A stretch of 64,000 bases of DNA from Salinibacterium sp. (GTDB lineage Bacteria > Actinomycetota > Actinomycetes > Actinomycetales > Microbacteriaceae), in the NCBI GenBank assembly GCA_019638845.1, contig JAHBSZ010000003.1:372001-436000 (forward strand). Reading direction: 5' to 3'. Shown here in pieces: positions 28,493-38,953 of the stretch; the first letter of the stretch is position 1, and each line of letters starts with the position of its first letter. The position numbers were made by a program, and so were the translations under genes. The notes beneath the pieces were generated by a model that saw only the letters and a list, made by a program, of their open reading frames with translations, made no database searches and had not been told where the DNA came from.

Positions 28493-28948
28493 TTACTCCG
28501 CGGACTTCTTGGTCGTACGACGCGCGGGCTTCTTAATCTCGCTAGCGGCCTCGTCGACGCGCTCGCCGTACTGGGGCTCGCCCGAGTTCTTCGCACTCTC
28601 GCGCTCGGCCTCTTCGCGGTTAGCAATCGCCATGGCTTCCTCGACCGAGCGGGGAGTGCCGTCAGCCGCGGTTCCGGCGGTTTCCTCGACGACCTTGGCG
28701 ATCGTCTGGCTGTGTACGCGCACGATGGTCTTCGGCGCAATCTGAAGCTCAGCGACCTTGCTGACCTCGTCGATCGAGATGAGCTTTCCGAACAGCCCAA
28801 AGTTCGTCATGACATCCGCTCCGGGAACGATCTGCTTGCGCAAGTCCTCCTGCTGAGCCTTGCGCTTGCGGCTGTTGCGGAACATAAAGAAGATGAGCAC
28901 GCCGAGAACGGCGAGCATCGCAATAGTGATCGGGTCAATAGTGGGCAT
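28493..28948 (-). CDS. yajC: Preprotein translocase accessory subunit YajC
   Basis: The 151 aa protein has one N-terminal TM helix (PITIAMLAVLGVLIFFMFRNSRKRK), the conserved LRKQIVPGADVMTNFGLFGKL and VRVHSQTIAKVVEE segments, and a long acidic/basic C-terminal tail ending KKPARRTTKKSAE that is longer than in E. coli. ATG at 28948. It stands 108 nt before secD and 70 nt after ruvB, in the usual ruvCAB-yajC-secDF order. Confidence 0.95.
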   Translation of the reverse strand: MPTIDPITIAMLAVLGVLIFFMFRNSRKRKAQQEDLRKQIVPGADVMTNFGLFGKLISIDEVSKVAELQIAPKTIVRVHSQTIAKVVEETAGTAADGTPRSVEEAMAIANREEAERESAKNSGEPQYGERVDEAASEIKKPARRTTKKSAE

Positions 28949-28979
28949 GAGTTACCTTCCAAAAGGGAGTCCGTAGGCC

Positions 28980-29000
28980 GGCAAGTTTATGCAGCTTGCC
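28980..29000 (-). terminator. Weak hairpin between ruvB and yajC
   Basis: GGCAAG (28980-28985) and CTTGCC (28995-29000) form a 6-bp stem with a 9-nt loop 18 nt after the ruvB stop. There is no T-tract, so it is at most a partial terminator or an mRNA-stability hairpin. Confidence 0.3.
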
Positions 29001-29018
29001 TGAAGGGCCACCTGAGAA

Positions 29019-30056
29019 TTATAGGTCATCTCCGAAGAGCCCCACCGAGCGGTGGGCGCTGGCGGGCGTCAGGCCGAAGTGTTTCCACGCCTCACGGGTT
29101 GCCACTCGACCTCGTGGGGTCCGGGTGAGAAGCCCGATTCGGACGAGAAACGGCTCGACAACAGACTCGATCGTGTCGGCTTCCTCCCCCACCGATACCG
29201 CGAGCGTGTTGAGCCCCACCGGTCCCCCATCAAACCGCGTGAGCACGGTCTGCATGACGGCCCGGTCGAGTCGGTCGAGGCCTAGCTCATCGACGTCGTA
29301 CAGCTCGAGAGCGGCGTGTACCGCCTGCAGTGTCGCACCCGTTCCGTGCACCAGCGCGTAGTCACGCACGCGACGCAGAAGGCGATTGGCGATGCGTGGG
29401 GTTCCCCGGCAGCGTCCGGCGATCTCTGCGAGCGCCTCTCTATCGATCTCGAGCTCAAGCAGCGCTGCCGCACGCACCAGCACCTGCTCAAGCTCCGACT
29501 CCGCATAGAACTCTAGATGCGCGGTGAACCCGAAACGATCGCGCAACGGGTTGGGAAGCATTCCCGAGCGCGTGGTCGCACCGACAAGAGTGAACGGAGC
29601 CAGGTCAAGGGGAATGGAGGTCGCCCCCGCCCCCTTGCCAACCATGATGTCGATGCGGAAATCCTCCATGGCGAGGTACAGCATTTCTTCGGCCGATCGC
29701 GCCATCCGATGGATCTCGTCGATGAAAAGCACCTCGCCGGGGACGAGCGACGAGAGCACCGCCGCCAAATCCCCGGCATGCTGAATGGCCGGCCCACTCG
29801 ACATCCGCAGGGGCCGGTTGCCCTCGTACGCGATGATCATTGCCAGCGTGGTCTTCCCGAGACCGGGAGGCCCTGCGAGCAGGATGTGGTCGGGCGTGCG
29901 ATTCTGCATGGTCGCCGCCTGCAACAGCAATTGCAGCTGACCGCGAACCTTGTGTTGGCCGACGAATTCCGCGAGCGATCGAGGGCGAAGCGCACCCTCG
30001 AAAGCGAGCTCGGCTTCCGACTCCGGGGTTGGGCGCACGATCGACTCATCCGTCAT
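29019..30056 (-). CDS. ruvB: Holliday junction branch migration ATPase RuvB
   Basis: RuvB is the hexameric motor of RuvAB. The 345 aa protein has Walker [19 protein letters not shown], Walker [17 protein letters not shown], sensor 1 [13 protein letters not shown] and the C-terminal winged helix with [19 protein letters not shown]. The ATG at 30056 overlaps the ruvA stop by 4 nt; longer in-frame sequence upstream lies inside ruvA and is not coding. Confidence 0.98.
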   Translation of the reverse strand: MTDESIVRPTPESEAELAFEGALRPRSLAEFVGQHKVRGQLQLLLQAATMQNRTPDHILLAGPPGLGKTTLAMIIAYEGNRPLRMSSGPAIQHAGDLAAVLSSLVPGEVLFIDEIHRMARSAEEMLYLAMEDFRIDIMVGKGAGATSIPLDLAPFTLVGATTRSGMLPNPLRDRFGFTAHLEFYAESELEQVLVRAAALLELEIDREALAEIAGRCRGTPRIANRLLRRVRDYALVHGTGATLQAVHAALELYDVDELGLDRLDRAVMQTVLTRFDGGPVGLNTLAVSVGEEADTIESVVEPFLVRIGLLTRTPRGRVATREAWKHFGLTPASAHRSVGLFGDDL

Positions 30057-30667
30057 GAGGACACCTGCTGGGGCCCAAGGCGCGCGAGCGCGAGCCGAAG
30101 CAGCGTCGGCACGGCACCACGATCGGTGTCTGAGGCATCGGCCAGCGCATCCTCGACCGCCTGCATTGCCACGCGCTCGGGCCAACCGAGACCCACAAGC
30201 GCGACGGTGACGTTATCGCTAACCGACGAGGTGCGAGCGGGAGCGGATGCCCGCGCCGATGTCTGGAGTCCCGCGAGCTTTCCCGCGAGAGAGACGACTA
30301 TCAGCTTGGCCGTCTTGGGGCCGATCCCACTCACCTTGCGGAAGGCGGAGTCATCCTCCAGCGCCACTGCTTGTGCGATCTGCGCCGGCGCCATCACCGC
30401 AAGCACACCCATGGCGCTTTTCGGGCCGACGCCGGTAACACCGCGCAGCAGGTCAAAGACGATGAGTTCTTCTGCCTCCGCAAAACCGAACAGCGAGAGG
30501 TCGTCTTCACGAACGATCAGTGCCGTGCGCACAGTCGCTTCCGCGCCAACGCGCAGCGAGAGTGCGTGAGGGGGCGTTACCTGAATCGACAGCCCGATGC
30601 CGCCGACCTCAATCACCACGGACGAGCCCGCCGCGGCGAGAACCGTGCCACGAATCGAGGAGATCAT
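30053..30667 (-). CDS. ruvA: Holliday junction DNA helicase subunit RuvA
   Basis: RuvA binds four-way junctions and loads RuvB. The 204 aa protein has domain I ([23 protein letters not shown]), tandem helix-hairpin-helix motifs ([19 protein letters not shown] and [17 protein letters not shown]), an Ala/Ser linker and a C-terminal RuvB-contact domain ([21 protein letters not shown]). The ATG at 30667 overlaps the ruvC stop (ATGA). Confidence 0.98.
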   Translation of the reverse strand: MISSIRGTVLAAAGSSVVIEVGGIGLSIQVTPPHALSLRVGAEATVRTALIVREDDLSLFGFAEAEELIVFDLLRGVTGVGPKSAMGVLAVMAPAQIAQAVALEDDSAFRKVSGIGPKTAKLIVVSLAGKLAGLQTSARASAPARTSSVSDNVTVALVGLGWPERVAMQAVEDALADASDTDRGAVPTLLRLALARLGPQQVSS

Positions 30668-31218
30668 ACGTGTGCCGCCCGCTCGGCGGCCCGCCAGGCG
30701 CGTTGGGCGGGCGTGAGCGCTCCGCCCCGAACGACGACCGCAGGGCCCTTCCAGGCGTGGCACAGGGCGATAGCGAGCGCGTCCGCGGCATCGGCCGGCC
30801 TAGGCATCTCGCTAAGCCCGAGCACCTTTGCCACCATCGTGCCGACTTGCTTCTTGTCGGCAGAACCGTAACCGGTTATGGCTGCCTTCACCTCGCTCGG
30901 CGTGTGCAGGCCGACCGTAAGCCCTCGAGAAGCGGCAAGGTGTAGCGCAACGCCGCTCGCTTGGGCAGTACCCATGACGGTACGCAGGTTGTGCTGGGCG
31001 AACATGCGCTCGATGCCCACCGCCGCGGGCGAGAAGCTGTCGAGAACGTCTTCGATTCCGCGTGCGATAGCGAGGAGTCGCTGTTCAAGAGGCAGATCAG
31101 GGGGCGTCACGATGACCCCGACATGCACGAGCGTGGCCGTGCGGGTTGCCGAGACATCCACGACACCGATGCCGCATCGGGTGAGACCTGGATCGATCCC
31201 GAGAACCCGTAGCGACAT
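30664..31218 (-). CDS. ruvC: Crossover junction endodeoxyribonuclease RuvC
   Basis: RuvC resolves Holliday junctions. The 184 aa protein has catalytic acids in [14 protein letters not shown] (Asp), [11 protein letters not shown] (Glu) and [16 protein letters not shown] (two Asp). ATG at 31218, 4 nt after the yebC stop. No LexA-type box was seen in the short upstream gap, so any SOS control would have to lie upstream of yebC. Confidence 0.97.
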   Translation of the reverse strand: MSLRVLGIDPGLTRCGIGVVDVSATRTATLVHVGVIVTPPDLPLEQRLLAIARGIEDVLDSFSPAAVGIERMFAQHNLRTVMGTAQASGVALHLAASRGLTVGLHTPSEVKAAITGYGSADKKQVGTMVAKVLGLSEMPRPADAADALAIALCHAWKGPAVVVRGGALTPAQRAWRAAERAAHV

Positions 31219-31222
31219 ACCC

Positions 31223-31981
31223 CTATTCTTCGTCCAACTCCGCTTGAACCTCGGGCGACACGTCGTAATTCGAATATATGTTCTGCACGTCGTCGGAATC
31301 TTCGAGTGCATCGATGAGCCGCATAACTTTGCGCGCGGTATCTGCATCGACATCGACGGTCAGGTTCGGAACGAACTCGGCTTCGGACGAGTCGTAGTCG
31401 ATTCCGGCCGACTGGAGCGCTTCACGAGTCGCAACAAGGTGTGCGGTGTCGGTGATGACTTCGAAGCCTGCACCGCGGTCGGTGACCTCTTCAGCGCCGG
31501 CATCGAGAACAGCGAGCAGGATGTCGTCCTCGGTGACAGCATCGGTCTTCGTGATCGAGATAACGCCCTTGCGAGTGAAGTTGTAGGCAACGCTACCGGG
31601 GTCGGCCAAGTTGCCGCCATTGCGGCTCATGAGCGTGCGGACATCCGCAGCGGCCCGGTTCTTGTTGTCTGTAAGACACTCGACAAGCAGCGCCACACCG
31701 CCCGGCCCGTAGCCCTCGTACATGATCGTCATGTAGTCGACGGCCTCACCGAGCTGACCCGAGCCGCGCTTGACCGCGGAGTCGATGTTCGAGTTCGGAA
31801 CCGAGGTCTTCTTCGCCTTCTGGATCGCGTCGACAAGCGTCGGGTTGCCCGACAGATCGGCGCCGCCCATCTTGGCTGCAACCTCGATGTTCTTGATGAG
31901 TTTGGCGAACGACTTGGCACGGCGAGAGTCTTTAATCGCCTTCTGGTGCTTGGTGGTTGCCCATTTGGAGTGGCCTGACAT
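31223..31981 (-). CDS. yebC: YebC/PmpR family protein
   Basis: The 252 aa protein starts [25 protein letters not shown], the family signature, and continues with [21 protein letters not shown] and [19 protein letters not shown]. YebC proteins are described as transcription regulators and, more recently, as ribosome-associated factors that relieve proline stalling; which applies here cannot be told. The acidic C terminus ends QAELDEE. ATG at 31981. The gene order pdxT ... yebC-ruvCAB is conserved in actinobacteria. Confidence 0.95.
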   Translation of the reverse strand: MSGHSKWATTKHQKAIKDSRRAKSFAKLIKNIEVAAKMGGADLSGNPTLVDAIQKAKKTSVPNSNIDSAVKRGSGQLGEAVDYMTIMYEGYGPGGVALLVECLTDNKNRAAADVRTLMSRNGGNLADPGSVAYNFTRKGVISITKTDAVTEDDILLAVLDAGAEEVTDRGAGFEVITDTAHLVATREALQSAGIDYDSSEAEFVPNLTVDVDADTARKVMRLIDALEDSDDVQNIYSNYDVSPEVQAELDEE

Positions 31982-32009
31982 GGTGAACATTCTAGGTAAC
32001 ATCGCCAGC

Positions 32010-32423
32010 GTGCCCGGTCACTGGTTCAGAATTCGCTACGCGCAGAACGCGCTGACGCGTTCTCTCGGCGTTCCCGTTGAGTCGTTGACGCCCCCGCTGG
32101 CAGCTACCGCTATGGTTCTGTTTCAGCGTGACTACCGTCCACAGCACGCCGAACTTGACGAGCTGTGGTGCACCTGGCGCCCCGGCGCCGACTCCTTCCA
32201 CTTCGCGTTCGAGCGCCGGATGCACCGCCACGACCACAGCCCGGCAACACTGTCCCTCAGCTTCTGCGTGGCACTCACGCCCACACGGCAGGGGCTTACG
32301 GGCTCGACCTTGGTCGTCACGGAACGGGATGCCACAGCGACCGACGGCTACCGCGCAGTCGTTCGCGCAGGCCTGCTCGACAGCGCGATCAGTTTTCGCG
32401 GAGGCGAACCCCTGACGACCTGA
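32010..32423 (+). CDS. Hypothetical protein (small, plus strand)
   Basis: This 137 aa reading frame ([20 protein letters not shown] ... [12 protein letters not shown]) fills the interval between yebC and the next minus-strand gene. It uses G/C-rich third positions and a protein-like residue mix (Trp, Phe, His, Asp spread evenly), unlike the Arg/Ser-rich shadows around it. There is no TM segment or recognised motif. The GTG at 32010 is a guess: AGGT is 12 nt upstream, and an ATG at 31980 would overlap the yebC start. The 3' end overlaps the convergent neighbour by 35 nt. It could still be non-coding. Confidence 0.5.
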   Translation: MPGHWFRIRYAQNALTRSLGVPVESLTPPLAATAMVLFQRDYRPQHAELDELWCTWRPGADSFHFAFERRMHRHDHSPATLSLSFCVALTPTRQGLTGSTLVVTERDATATDGYRAVVRAGLLDSAISFRGGEPLTT

Positions 32424-32997
32424 GTTCGAGTTGGGCGAGCGCGCGCATGACCTTGTCGTCGCCCCGTCGCCATGCCGCCATCGCATCGGGGTCAACCGCA
32501 GACAGCGCCGAGATTTTCTGCGTTGCGAGTGCCCGCAAGGCGAGCAGGTCGATTCCTGCGCCAGAGTTCGCAATCGCTTTGGCTCGGCCCGCCCTGCGCG
32601 CGAACCGGATGCGCGGTACCAGCCACAGCACGAGAATCATCAGTATCGGCAGTGCGGAAATACCGATCCCCAATCCAGTAGCGAGTTGGTTCACGGCAAC
32701 CTGCTGACTTTGGCCGGCCGCCTCGAGAGCTTGACCTGCGCCACTGGCACCGTCGAACGGCGCGCGGACGCCGCCACCGATCAACGGAATTCCGCCGAGT
32801 GTGTCGCCCACCTCGGTCATGGTCTCCTTGAATCCCGCGCCCGCCTGCTCCATTTGCACCCCGAAGTCTGCGAGGTTTTCAACGAGCTGGTAGACGGTGA
32901 TCCCCAGCCACACCCATGCCGCAATGGTGGCGAGTGCGAGTACGTCGCCGATGATCTGGCGGGTCCGGCGCGGTGCAAAATCCGAGTACAGGGTCAT
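32389..32997 (-). CDS. Membrane protein of unknown function (two TM segments)
   Basis: The 202 aa protein starts MTLYSDFAPRRTRQIIGDVL. TM1 is about 18-38 (ALATIAAWVWLGITVYQLV), followed by an extracytoplasmic segment rich in Gly (GGIPLIGGGVRAPFDGASG), TM2 about 113-132 (GISALPILMILVLWLVPRIR) and a basic cytoplasmic tail with [21 protein letters not shown]. No family is recognised with confidence. The ATG at 32997 leaves 14 nt to the DUF402 gene, so it probably ends that operon. Confidence 0.8.
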   Translation of the reverse strand: MTLYSDFAPRRTRQIIGDVLALATIAAWVWLGITVYQLVENLADFGVQMEQAGAGFKETMTEVGDTLGGIPLIGGGVRAPFDGASGAGQALEAAGQSQQVAVNQLATGLGIGISALPILMILVLWLVPRIRFARRAGRAKAIANSGAGIDLLALRALATQKISALSAVDPDAMAAWRRGDDKVMRALAQLELRSSGVRLREN

Positions 32998-33011
32998 GCC
33001 TCTACCGTAGG

Positions 33012-33623
33012 TCAGCGGGGCTCGTCCCAACCGGGCTGAAGCGTCGGAACTGACAGATGTTCCGGCGGCAGCCAGTCGTCCCAGTCGGCATCGAAAGGCC
33101 AGGTACGCCGCTCCACCATGGCCACGGCATCCGTACCCGCCTGCATAATGCGGGTGATCTGTTCAGCCGAGAAACGACCGGATACCGCGGCCCACTCCAA
33201 CTCGTCTTCGTCTTTGTAGCGCCAACTCGCGCCATCGTCGGCGACAACCACGTCAAGGATCCAATCCTCCGTGTCGAACCCCGCACTGGATCGTAGCCAC
33301 GGCTCTTCGAGGTTGACGTACCACGCGGTCGACCATGCTCGACCACGCCCCAGCCAACGCCAGGTCGACCACGGCTCACCGCGACGGTGGACGCGCGCAA
33401 CACCGTCGCCCGTCCAGACTCCGGACGCGAAACCGGTGTGGACAGTACCCGGCTCGAGATTGCGGCCACGAGGCCCGCCCTTGGGGCGCGTGGAGTGCAT
33501 CCCCACCGACTGACTGAGCTCGAAAGTGACGATGACGTCGGCACTGTCGTGCAGCAGGAACACCGGATGAGCCGACTCAACGTGCGCCTCGTGCATCCAG
33601 CGCAGGTTGACGACCTCAGGCAC
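33012..33623 (-). CDS. DUF402 domain-containing protein
   Basis: The 203 aa protein fits the DUF402 fold (relatives include FomD-type nucleotide phosphatases): YVNLEEPWLRSSAGFDTEDWILD followed by ASWRYKDEDELEWAAVSGRFS, where the acidic residues could hold a metal. The GTG at 33623 overlaps the pdxT stop by 8 nt. No substrate can be inferred. Linkage to the PLP synthase genes suggests co-expression only. Confidence 0.85.
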   Translation of the reverse strand: MPEVVNLRWMHEAHVESAHPVFLLHDSADVIVTFELSQSVGMHSTRPKGGPRGRNLEPGTVHTGFASGVWTGDGVARVHRRGEPWSTWRWLGRGRAWSTAWYVNLEEPWLRSSAGFDTEDWILDVVVADDGASWRYKDEDELEWAAVSGRFSAEQITRIMQAGTDAVAMVERRTWPFDADWDDWLPPEHLSVPTLQPGWDEPR

Positions 33624-34224
33624 TGCGGACCTTCGCGAGGAAGTATTCGTGGAAACGAGTTTCGCCCGTGATTTCAGGGTGGAACGAGGTGCCCACGAGG
33701 TTTCCCTGTTCGACCGCGACAACTCGACCGTCGGCCAGCGCTGCCAATGCGGTGGCCTTCTCACCTACCGCTTCGACGATCGGAGCGCGAATGAACACCG
33801 CGTGCACCGGTGGGTCACCGAGCACCGGAACGTCCAGATCCGTCTCGAAAGAGTCGAGTTGTGATCCGAACGCATTCCTCCGGACGACGAGGTCAAAGCC
33901 CCCCAGCGTCTGTTGCCCGTCGATCGCGTCGAGCACCGTGTCTGCGAGCATGATGAGACCAGCGCACGTGCCGTAGACGGGCATCCCCGACGAAATCGCA
34001 GCCTTCAACGGCTCGGCGAGGCCGAACATTCGGCTGAGCTTGTCCATGACGCTGGACTCGCCACCCGGAATCACGAGTCCGTTGATACGCTCAAGCTCCT
34101 CCGGACGCTTGACCGGTATGGCCTCAGCGCCCAAGCCGTTCAGAACCGCGAGGTGCTCACGGAAGTCGCCCTGAAGGGCTAGGACACCGACCAGGGGCCG
34201 CTGAGCCGTCGAACTACCAGCCAC
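33616..34224 (-). CDS. pdxT: Pyridoxal 5'-phosphate synthase glutaminase subunit PdxT
   Basis: PdxT hydrolyses glutamine and passes ammonia to PdxS. The 202 aa protein has [30 protein letters not shown], the nucleophile Cys in [13 protein letters not shown] and the His-Glu of [19 protein letters not shown]. The GTG at 34224 is chosen because it overlaps the pdxS stop by 11 nt and gives the family length. Confidence 0.97.
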   Translation of the reverse strand: MAGSSTAQRPLVGVLALQGDFREHLAVLNGLGAEAIPVKRPEELERINGLVIPGGESSVMDKLSRMFGLAEPLKAAISSGMPVYGTCAGLIMLADTVLDAIDGQQTLGGFDLVVRRNAFGSQLDSFETDLDVPVLGDPPVHAVFIRAPIVEAVGEKATALAALADGRVVAVEQGNLVGTSFHPEITGETRFHEYFLAKVRSA

Positions 34225-35101
34225 GCTCGGCGAGGCGGTGCGGCGCGGCGAGGTCAGACACGTTGATGCCCACCATTGCCTCACCCAGTCCGCGCGATGC
34301 CTCCGCGATAACATCGGCGTCCTCGTAGAACGTTGTCGCTTTGACGATCGCCGCAGCGCGTTGCGCAGGATTACCCGACTTGAAGATTCCCGAGCCGACG
34401 AACACGCCGTCAGCACCGAGCTGCATCATGAGGGCTGCATCAGCGGGGGTCGCGACGCCGCCAGCCGTGAAGAGTACGACGGGAAGTTTGCCCGCTTCGG
34501 CCACTTCGCGCACGAGTTCGTACGGTGCCTGGAGCTCCTTCGCCGCCACGTAGAGCTCGTCCTTCGAACGACCCTTCAGTGCGGCGATCTCGCCGAGAAT
34601 CGTGCGGATGTGCTTGGTCGCCTCCGAGACATCCCCCGTGCCAGCTTCGCCCTTGGAACGGATCATGGCTGCGCCCTCGGTGATGCGTCGCAGTGCTTCG
34701 CCGAGGTTCGTCGCGCCGCACACGAACGGCACGGAGAAGTTCCACTTGTCGATGTGGTTGACGTAGTCGGCGGGGCTGAGCACCTCTGACTCGTCGATGT
34801 AGTCGACCTTGAGCGCCTGAAGAATCTGCGCCTCAACGAAGTGGCCGATGCGTGCCTTCGCCATCACCGGAATCGACACGGCGGCAATGATTCCATCGAT
34901 GAGGTCGGGGTCGCTCATTCGCGCTACCCCACCCTGCGACCGGATGTCTGCGGGCACTCGCTCGAGCGCCATGACTGCCACAGCTCCCGCATCTTCGGCG
35001 ATCTTCGCTTGGTCGGCGTTGACGACGTCCATGATGACGCCACCCTTGAGCATTTCGGCCAGTCCGCGCTTGACGCGGCTCGTGCCCAGTTCTTCAGTCA
35101 T
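34214..35101 (-). CDS. pdxS: Pyridoxal 5'-phosphate synthase lyase subunit PdxS
   Basis: PdxS builds PLP from ribose 5-phosphate, glyceraldehyde 3-phosphate and ammonia. The 295 aa TIM barrel shows [60 protein letters not shown] and [23 protein letters not shown] at 35101. With pdxT it gives the DXP-independent route to vitamin B6. Confidence 0.98.
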   Translation of the reverse strand: MTEELGTSRVKRGLAEMLKGGVIMDVVNADQAKIAEDAGAVAVMALERVPADIRSQGGVARMSDPDLIDGIIAAVSIPVMAKARIGHFVEAQILQALKVDYIDESEVLSPADYVNHIDKWNFSVPFVCGATNLGEALRRITEGAAMIRSKGEAGTGDVSEATKHIRTILGEIAALKGRSKDELYVAAKELQAPYELVREVAEAGKLPVVLFTAGGVATPADAALMMQLGADGVFVGSGIFKSGNPAQRAAAIVKATTFYEDADVIAEASRGLGEAMVGINVSDLAAPHRLAERGW

Positions 35102-35169
35102 ATTCCTAGATTCTACTGTGAGGGCCGCGGCACCCGCCGCTGCCAATCGTGAATGCGTGGCCCGAGCAC

Positions 35170-35736
35170 TCAGGTTCGGGGCCACGCGGTGGCGATCTCT
35201 TCCCGCACATCGCCGAGCAACCGTGGAATGGCTTTCGTGCCGGCGATGATGGGGAAGAAATTCGAGTCCGTCGACCAGCGAGGCACGACGTGCTGGTGAA
35301 GGTGATCTGCAATACCGGCACCGGCGATGCGACCTTGGTTCATGCCGATATTGAAGCCCTGAACCTTCGCCGTTTCGGTGAGCACCCGCATTGCTACCTG
35401 AGTCAGGCTACCCATTTCGGCGATCTCCTCCGCAGTAGCAACGTCATACGTCGCAACATGACGGTACGGGCACACGAGCAGGTGACCGCTGTTATACGGG
35501 AAGAGATTCAGAAGCGCGTAGGCGTGCTTTCCCCGTGCGACGATGAGGGCCTGCTCATCCGTCAGATTCGGCGCCTCGCAGAACGGGCACTCGTCATCTG
35601 CAGGGGCCGCCGCATGGTTCGACTCGATATACGCGAAACGGTACGGCGTCCAGAGCCGCTGGAAGGCATCAGGGACGGCGGCAAACGATGCTGCGCGCTC
35701 CCCCTCGCCGAGCTCGGTTCCGTCGTAGTCGCGCAC
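35170..35736 (-). CDS. HIT family nucleotide hydrolase/transferase
   Basis: The 188 aa protein has the histidine triad [14 protein letters not shown] and N-terminal CPFCEAP with a possible zinc site. It belongs to the Ap4A phosphorylase/hydrolase-like actinobacterial HIT group (homologous in position to Rv2613c next to thrS). The start is GTG at 35736, 3 nt after the thrS stop, so it is cotranscribed. The nucleotide substrate is not evident. Confidence 0.92.
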   Translation of the reverse strand: MRDYDGTELGEGERAASFAAVPDAFQRLWTPYRFAYIESNHAAAPADDECPFCEAPNLTDEQALIVARGKHAYALLNLFPYNSGHLLVCPYRHVATYDVATAEEIAEMGSLTQVAMRVLTETAKVQGFNIGMNQGRIAGAGIADHLHQHVVPRWSTDSNFFPIIAGTKAIPRLLGDVREEIATAWPRT

Positions 35737-35739
35737 GGG

Positions 35740-37707
35740 TTAGACCTGTACGTGGTCGGCGATGGCTTTAGATATCCGAGCGATCGCATCGGGGATCGGG
35801 ACGCCGTTCTCTTGCGTGCCGTCACGGAAGCGGAAGCTCACCGAGCCGTTCTTCGCATCTTCCTCACCAGCGATCAGCTGGAACGGGACCTTCATCGTGG
35901 CGTGGGTGCGGATCTTCTTCTGCATCCGCTCACTCGATGCGTCGAGTTCTGCGCGCACGCCGACATCCTTGAGTTGCTGGATGACGTCGCCGAGGTAATC
36001 CTCGTACGCCTCGGCCACGGGGATGCCCACCACCTGCACGGGCGACAGCCACACCGGGAAGGCCCCCGCGTAGTGCTCGAGCAGGATTGCGAAGAAGCGC
36101 TCGATCGATCCGAACAGGGCGCGGTGGATCATGATCGGGCGCTGCTTGGTGCCGTCTTTGTCGGTGAACTCAAGGTCGAAGCGCTCCGGCAGGTTCACAT
36201 CGACCTGCACTGTCGAGAGCTGCCAGGTGCGACCGATCGCGTCCTTAGTTTTGAGATCGATCTTCGGGCCATAGAACGCGGCCTCGCCGGGAACTTCGGT
36301 GAACTTAAGACCGCTCTTGACCGCGACATTGCGCAGCGCGTTCGTCGAATAGTCCCAAAACTCGTCTGAGCCGATCCACTTCGACTTCTCGTCGTCCTTC
36401 ATGGAGAGTTCGAGTTCGAAGTCGTCGAGCCCGAAGTCGCGCAACATCGAGATGACGAAGTCGATGACCTTTGACACCTCGTCTTCAAGCTGATCGGGCG
36501 TGACGAAGAGGTGGGAGTCATCTTGGGTGAAGCCTCGCACCCGAGTGAGGCCGTGCAGGGCTCCCGAGAGCTCGTTGCGATATACGGTGCCGTTCTCCGC
36601 AAGACGCATGGGCAGGTCGCGGTAACTGCGACCGCGCTCTTTGTAAATAAGGATGTGCATGGGGCAGTTCATGGGCTTGAGGTAGTAGTCGACGCCCTGC
36701 CTGGTGATGTGGCCGTCGGCGTCGACCTCCTCGTCCATGACGATCGGCGGGAACATGCCCTCTTTATAGGTGACGAGGTGATTGGACTGAAGGAAGAGGT
36801 CCTGTTTCGCGATATGCGGCGTGTACACGTAGCTGTAGCCGGCCTCGCGGTGGCGCCGCAGGGCGTGCTGCTCGATCTCCTGACGTATGATCCCGCCGCG
36901 GGGGTGCCACACGGAAAGGCCCGAACCGATCTCCTCTGGGAACGAGAACAGGTCGAGTTCCTTGCCCAGCTTTCGGTGATCGCGTTTGGCCGCCTCTGCC
37001 TGACGTTCCTGGTACTCGCGCAGTTCGTCCTTGGTTGGCCACGCGGTTCCGTAGATGCGCTGGAGCTGCTTGTTCTTCTCCGAACCTCGCCAATAGGCTG
37101 CCGCGTTGCGTACGAGCGACCAGCCGTTGCCGATCATCCGGGTATTCGGAAGGTGCGGGCCGCGGCACAGGTCTTTCCAGTAGACCTCGCCGGTCTTGCC
37201 ATCGACATTGTCGTAGATCGTCAGCTCACTGCCACCGACCTCGACGCTCTCGCCATCGTTACCGGAAGGCTCGGTATCGCCCGCACCCTTGAGACCGATG
37301 AGTTCGAGCTTGTACGGCTCGTCGGCAAGCTCGGCGCGCGCGTCGGCTTCGGTCACGACGCGACGCTGGAAACGCTGCCCCTGACGGATGATCCGGTCCA
37401 TCGCCTTGCTGATCGCCTTGAGATCCTCCGGCTGCAACGGCTCGGCGACATCGAAGTCGTAGTAGAAGCCGTCTGTCACCGGCGGACCGATGCCGAGCTT
37501 CGCCTCGGGATTGATCGATTGCACAGCCTGCGCCAACACATGGGCTGCGGAGTGCCGGAGCACGTTGAGCCCATCAGGCGAGTCGATGGTGACGGGCTCG
37601 ACGGTGTCCGTCTCAGTGGTCGTCGCAGCAAGATCTTTGAGCTCACCATTGACGCGCATGGCGACGACGTTGCGGTCGGTAAACAGGTCGAATCCGGTCT
37701 TACTCAC
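35740..37707 (-). CDS. thrS: Threonyl-tRNA synthetase
   Basis: It charges tRNA-Thr. The 655 aa class II enzyme has a TGS region at the N terminus, the editing/SAD domain with [13 protein letters not shown], motif 2 area [27 protein letters not shown], zinc-site residues around [14 protein letters not shown], and the C-terminal anticodon domain ([20 protein letters not shown]). The GTG at 37707 is used; an ATG 48 nt downstream ([10 protein letters not shown]) is a possible alternative start. It heads the HIT-pdxST direction operon. Confidence 0.97.
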   Translation of the reverse strand: MSKTGFDLFTDRNVVAMRVNGELKDLAATTTETDTVEPVTIDSPDGLNVLRHSAAHVLAQAVQSINPEAKLGIGPPVTDGFYYDFDVAEPLQPEDLKAISKAMDRIIRQGQRFQRRVVTEADARAELADEPYKLELIGLKGAGDTEPSGNDGESVEVGGSELTIYDNVDGKTGEVYWKDLCRGPHLPNTRMIGNGWSLVRNAAAYWRGSEKNKQLQRIYGTAWPTKDELREYQERQAEAAKRDHRKLGKELDLFSFPEEIGSGLSVWHPRGGIIRQEIEQHALRRHREAGYSYVYTPHIAKQDLFLQSNHLVTYKEGMFPPIVMDEEVDADGHITRQGVDYYLKPMNCPMHILIYKERGRSYRDLPMRLAENGTVYRNELSGALHGLTRVRGFTQDDSHLFVTPDQLEDEVSKVIDFVISMLRDFGLDDFELELSMKDDEKSKWIGSDEFWDYSTNALRNVAVKSGLKFTEVPGEAAFYGPKIDLKTKDAIGRTWQLSTVQVDVNLPERFDLEFTDKDGTKQRPIMIHRALFGSIERFFAILLEHYAGAFPVWLSPVQVVGIPVAEAYEDYLGDVIQQLKDVGVRAELDASSERMQKKIRTHATMKVPFQLIAGEEDAKNGSVSFRFRDGTQENGVPIPDAIARISKAIADHVQV

Positions 37708-37759
37708 TCTGCAACTTTAGCCGGGTGTTGAGCGGAGAAATTCGACGCAGCAACCTGCC

Positions 37760-38953
37760 CTAGCCGAGCCCCAATGCAGACCACAGCGCCGACATCCACT
37801 CCACGACGATGGGCCGGTCGAAAGCGGCAAGCCACGCGATGGCAACTTGTGCAACTGCCACCACGTTGAGAAGCGCGGTAGTGCCACGCTGTTTGGCCGC
37901 CGGAATCAGCGCGATTGCAAGCACCGTCATCATGATGAACGTGTTGCCTGCCGAACCCGGCGCGATAAGTCCCGCAACGAACGCCACCAGAATTGCCACG
38001 AACACGAGCGACGCGACGGGGATCGCCTTCCAGCGCCCGACAATGACGCCAGACAGCCATGCGCTCACCACAGGCGCCAACAACAGCCATCCGGTCAGTG
38101 ATGCGAATAGGGCGGGCAACCCTGCCAGGCGGCCGTCAGCACCGTCGAGCATCCCGACCCCGACCTCGCCCAAGGGATTATGAAGAAAGACGAGATTGAG
38201 CAGCATGAGGGCGCCAATAGCGGCCAGCGTCGGATAGGCGACCACCAACAGCACGGAAGCGCGCGCTCCTGCCTGACCGCGTCGCTTCAGTACAAGAAAG
38301 GGAACAGCCGCGAGTGCGGTGAGTACATAGAGAAGTCCCGACGTGTCGCTCAATGTCGAGAGCGCGAAGAAGATTCCGGCCCGAAATCCCGACTGGGTAT
38401 TGCCCCACGTGACGAAACGGACAATGTCTGCGATCCCGAGACCAAAGAAAATGAGGCCCACGAAGCCCGCGAAATTCTCGGTGGCCGTGTAGAAGAACAG
38501 CGGGTTTGCGGCGAGGGCGATCATCAGGATGTTCGATGTCGATCGATGAAAACGGCGTTGCACCATGATCTCGCCGAGCTTCTGGAGGAAAACGCCCGCC
38601 ACGAGGCTGCCGAGTACGGCCAAACCAAGTCGACCCCCAGGGGTAAGGGCCGCAATCAGAGTGGTGATCGGCGGATAGATCTCCCCCAGCCAGACAACAT
38701 CGGCTCGGGTCCAGTCGATCAGGCTGACTCGTTCGACGAGCGCCGCATTCGGCGTGCCGTCGATAGGAGTTCCGACGCCGTACACGAGCGCGGTTGCTAC
38801 CAAGAACGGCAACGAGTACAGGGCGCGTACAAGCCACCGAATGCCCCGTCGCCGAGGATACGGATCGATCTGGCTGCGCCCGCGGGAGGTCGCCGCGAGG
38901 TGTCGCGGGGGACGCATCGCGGGCGCCTCAGTGGTACTGGTTAGTAAGGCCAT
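37760..38953 (-). CDS. Polytopic membrane protein paired with a GT2 polysaccharide synthase
   Basis: The 397 aa protein has a basic cytoplasmic N terminus and about 9-10 TM helices (ALYSLPFLVATALVYGVG, LGLAVLGSLVAGVFLQKLG, GFVGLIFFGLGIADIVRFV and others). The first loop contains DWTRADVVWLGEIYPP, reminiscent of the acidic loop of GT-C glycosyltransferases, but no GT-C family can be named. The ATG at 38953 overlaps the GT2 stop by 26 nt, so both are made together. It probably helps make or export the GT2 product (inference). Confidence 0.8.
   Translation of the reverse strand: MALLTSTTEAPAMRPPRHLAATSRGRSQIDPYPRRRGIRWLVRALYSLPFLVATALVYGVGTPIDGTPNAALVERVSLIDWTRADVVWLGEIYPPITTLIAALTPGGRLGLAVLGSLVAGVFLQKLGEIMVQRRFHRSTSNILMIALAANPLFFYTATENFAGFVGLIFFGLGIADIVRFVTWGNTQSGFRAGIFFALSTLSDTSGLLYVLTALAAVPFLVLKRRGQAGARASVLLVVAYPTLAAIGALMLLNLVFLHNPLGEVGVGMLDGADGRLAGLPALFASLTGWLLLAPVVSAWLSGVIVGRWKAIPVASLVFVAILVAFVAGLIAPGSAGNTFIMMTVLAIALIPAAKQRGTTALLNVVAVAQVAIAWLAAFDRPIVVEWMSALWSALGLG

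Noticed and set aside
36511-37731. A 406-codon plus-strand frame across thrS
   Set aside because: It is antisense to a complete threonyl-tRNA synthetase; it reflects GC skew at third positions.
37708-37759. A T-box or other leader before thrS
   Set aside because: Only 52 nt separate thrS from the neighbouring gene, with no T-box sequence or terminator.
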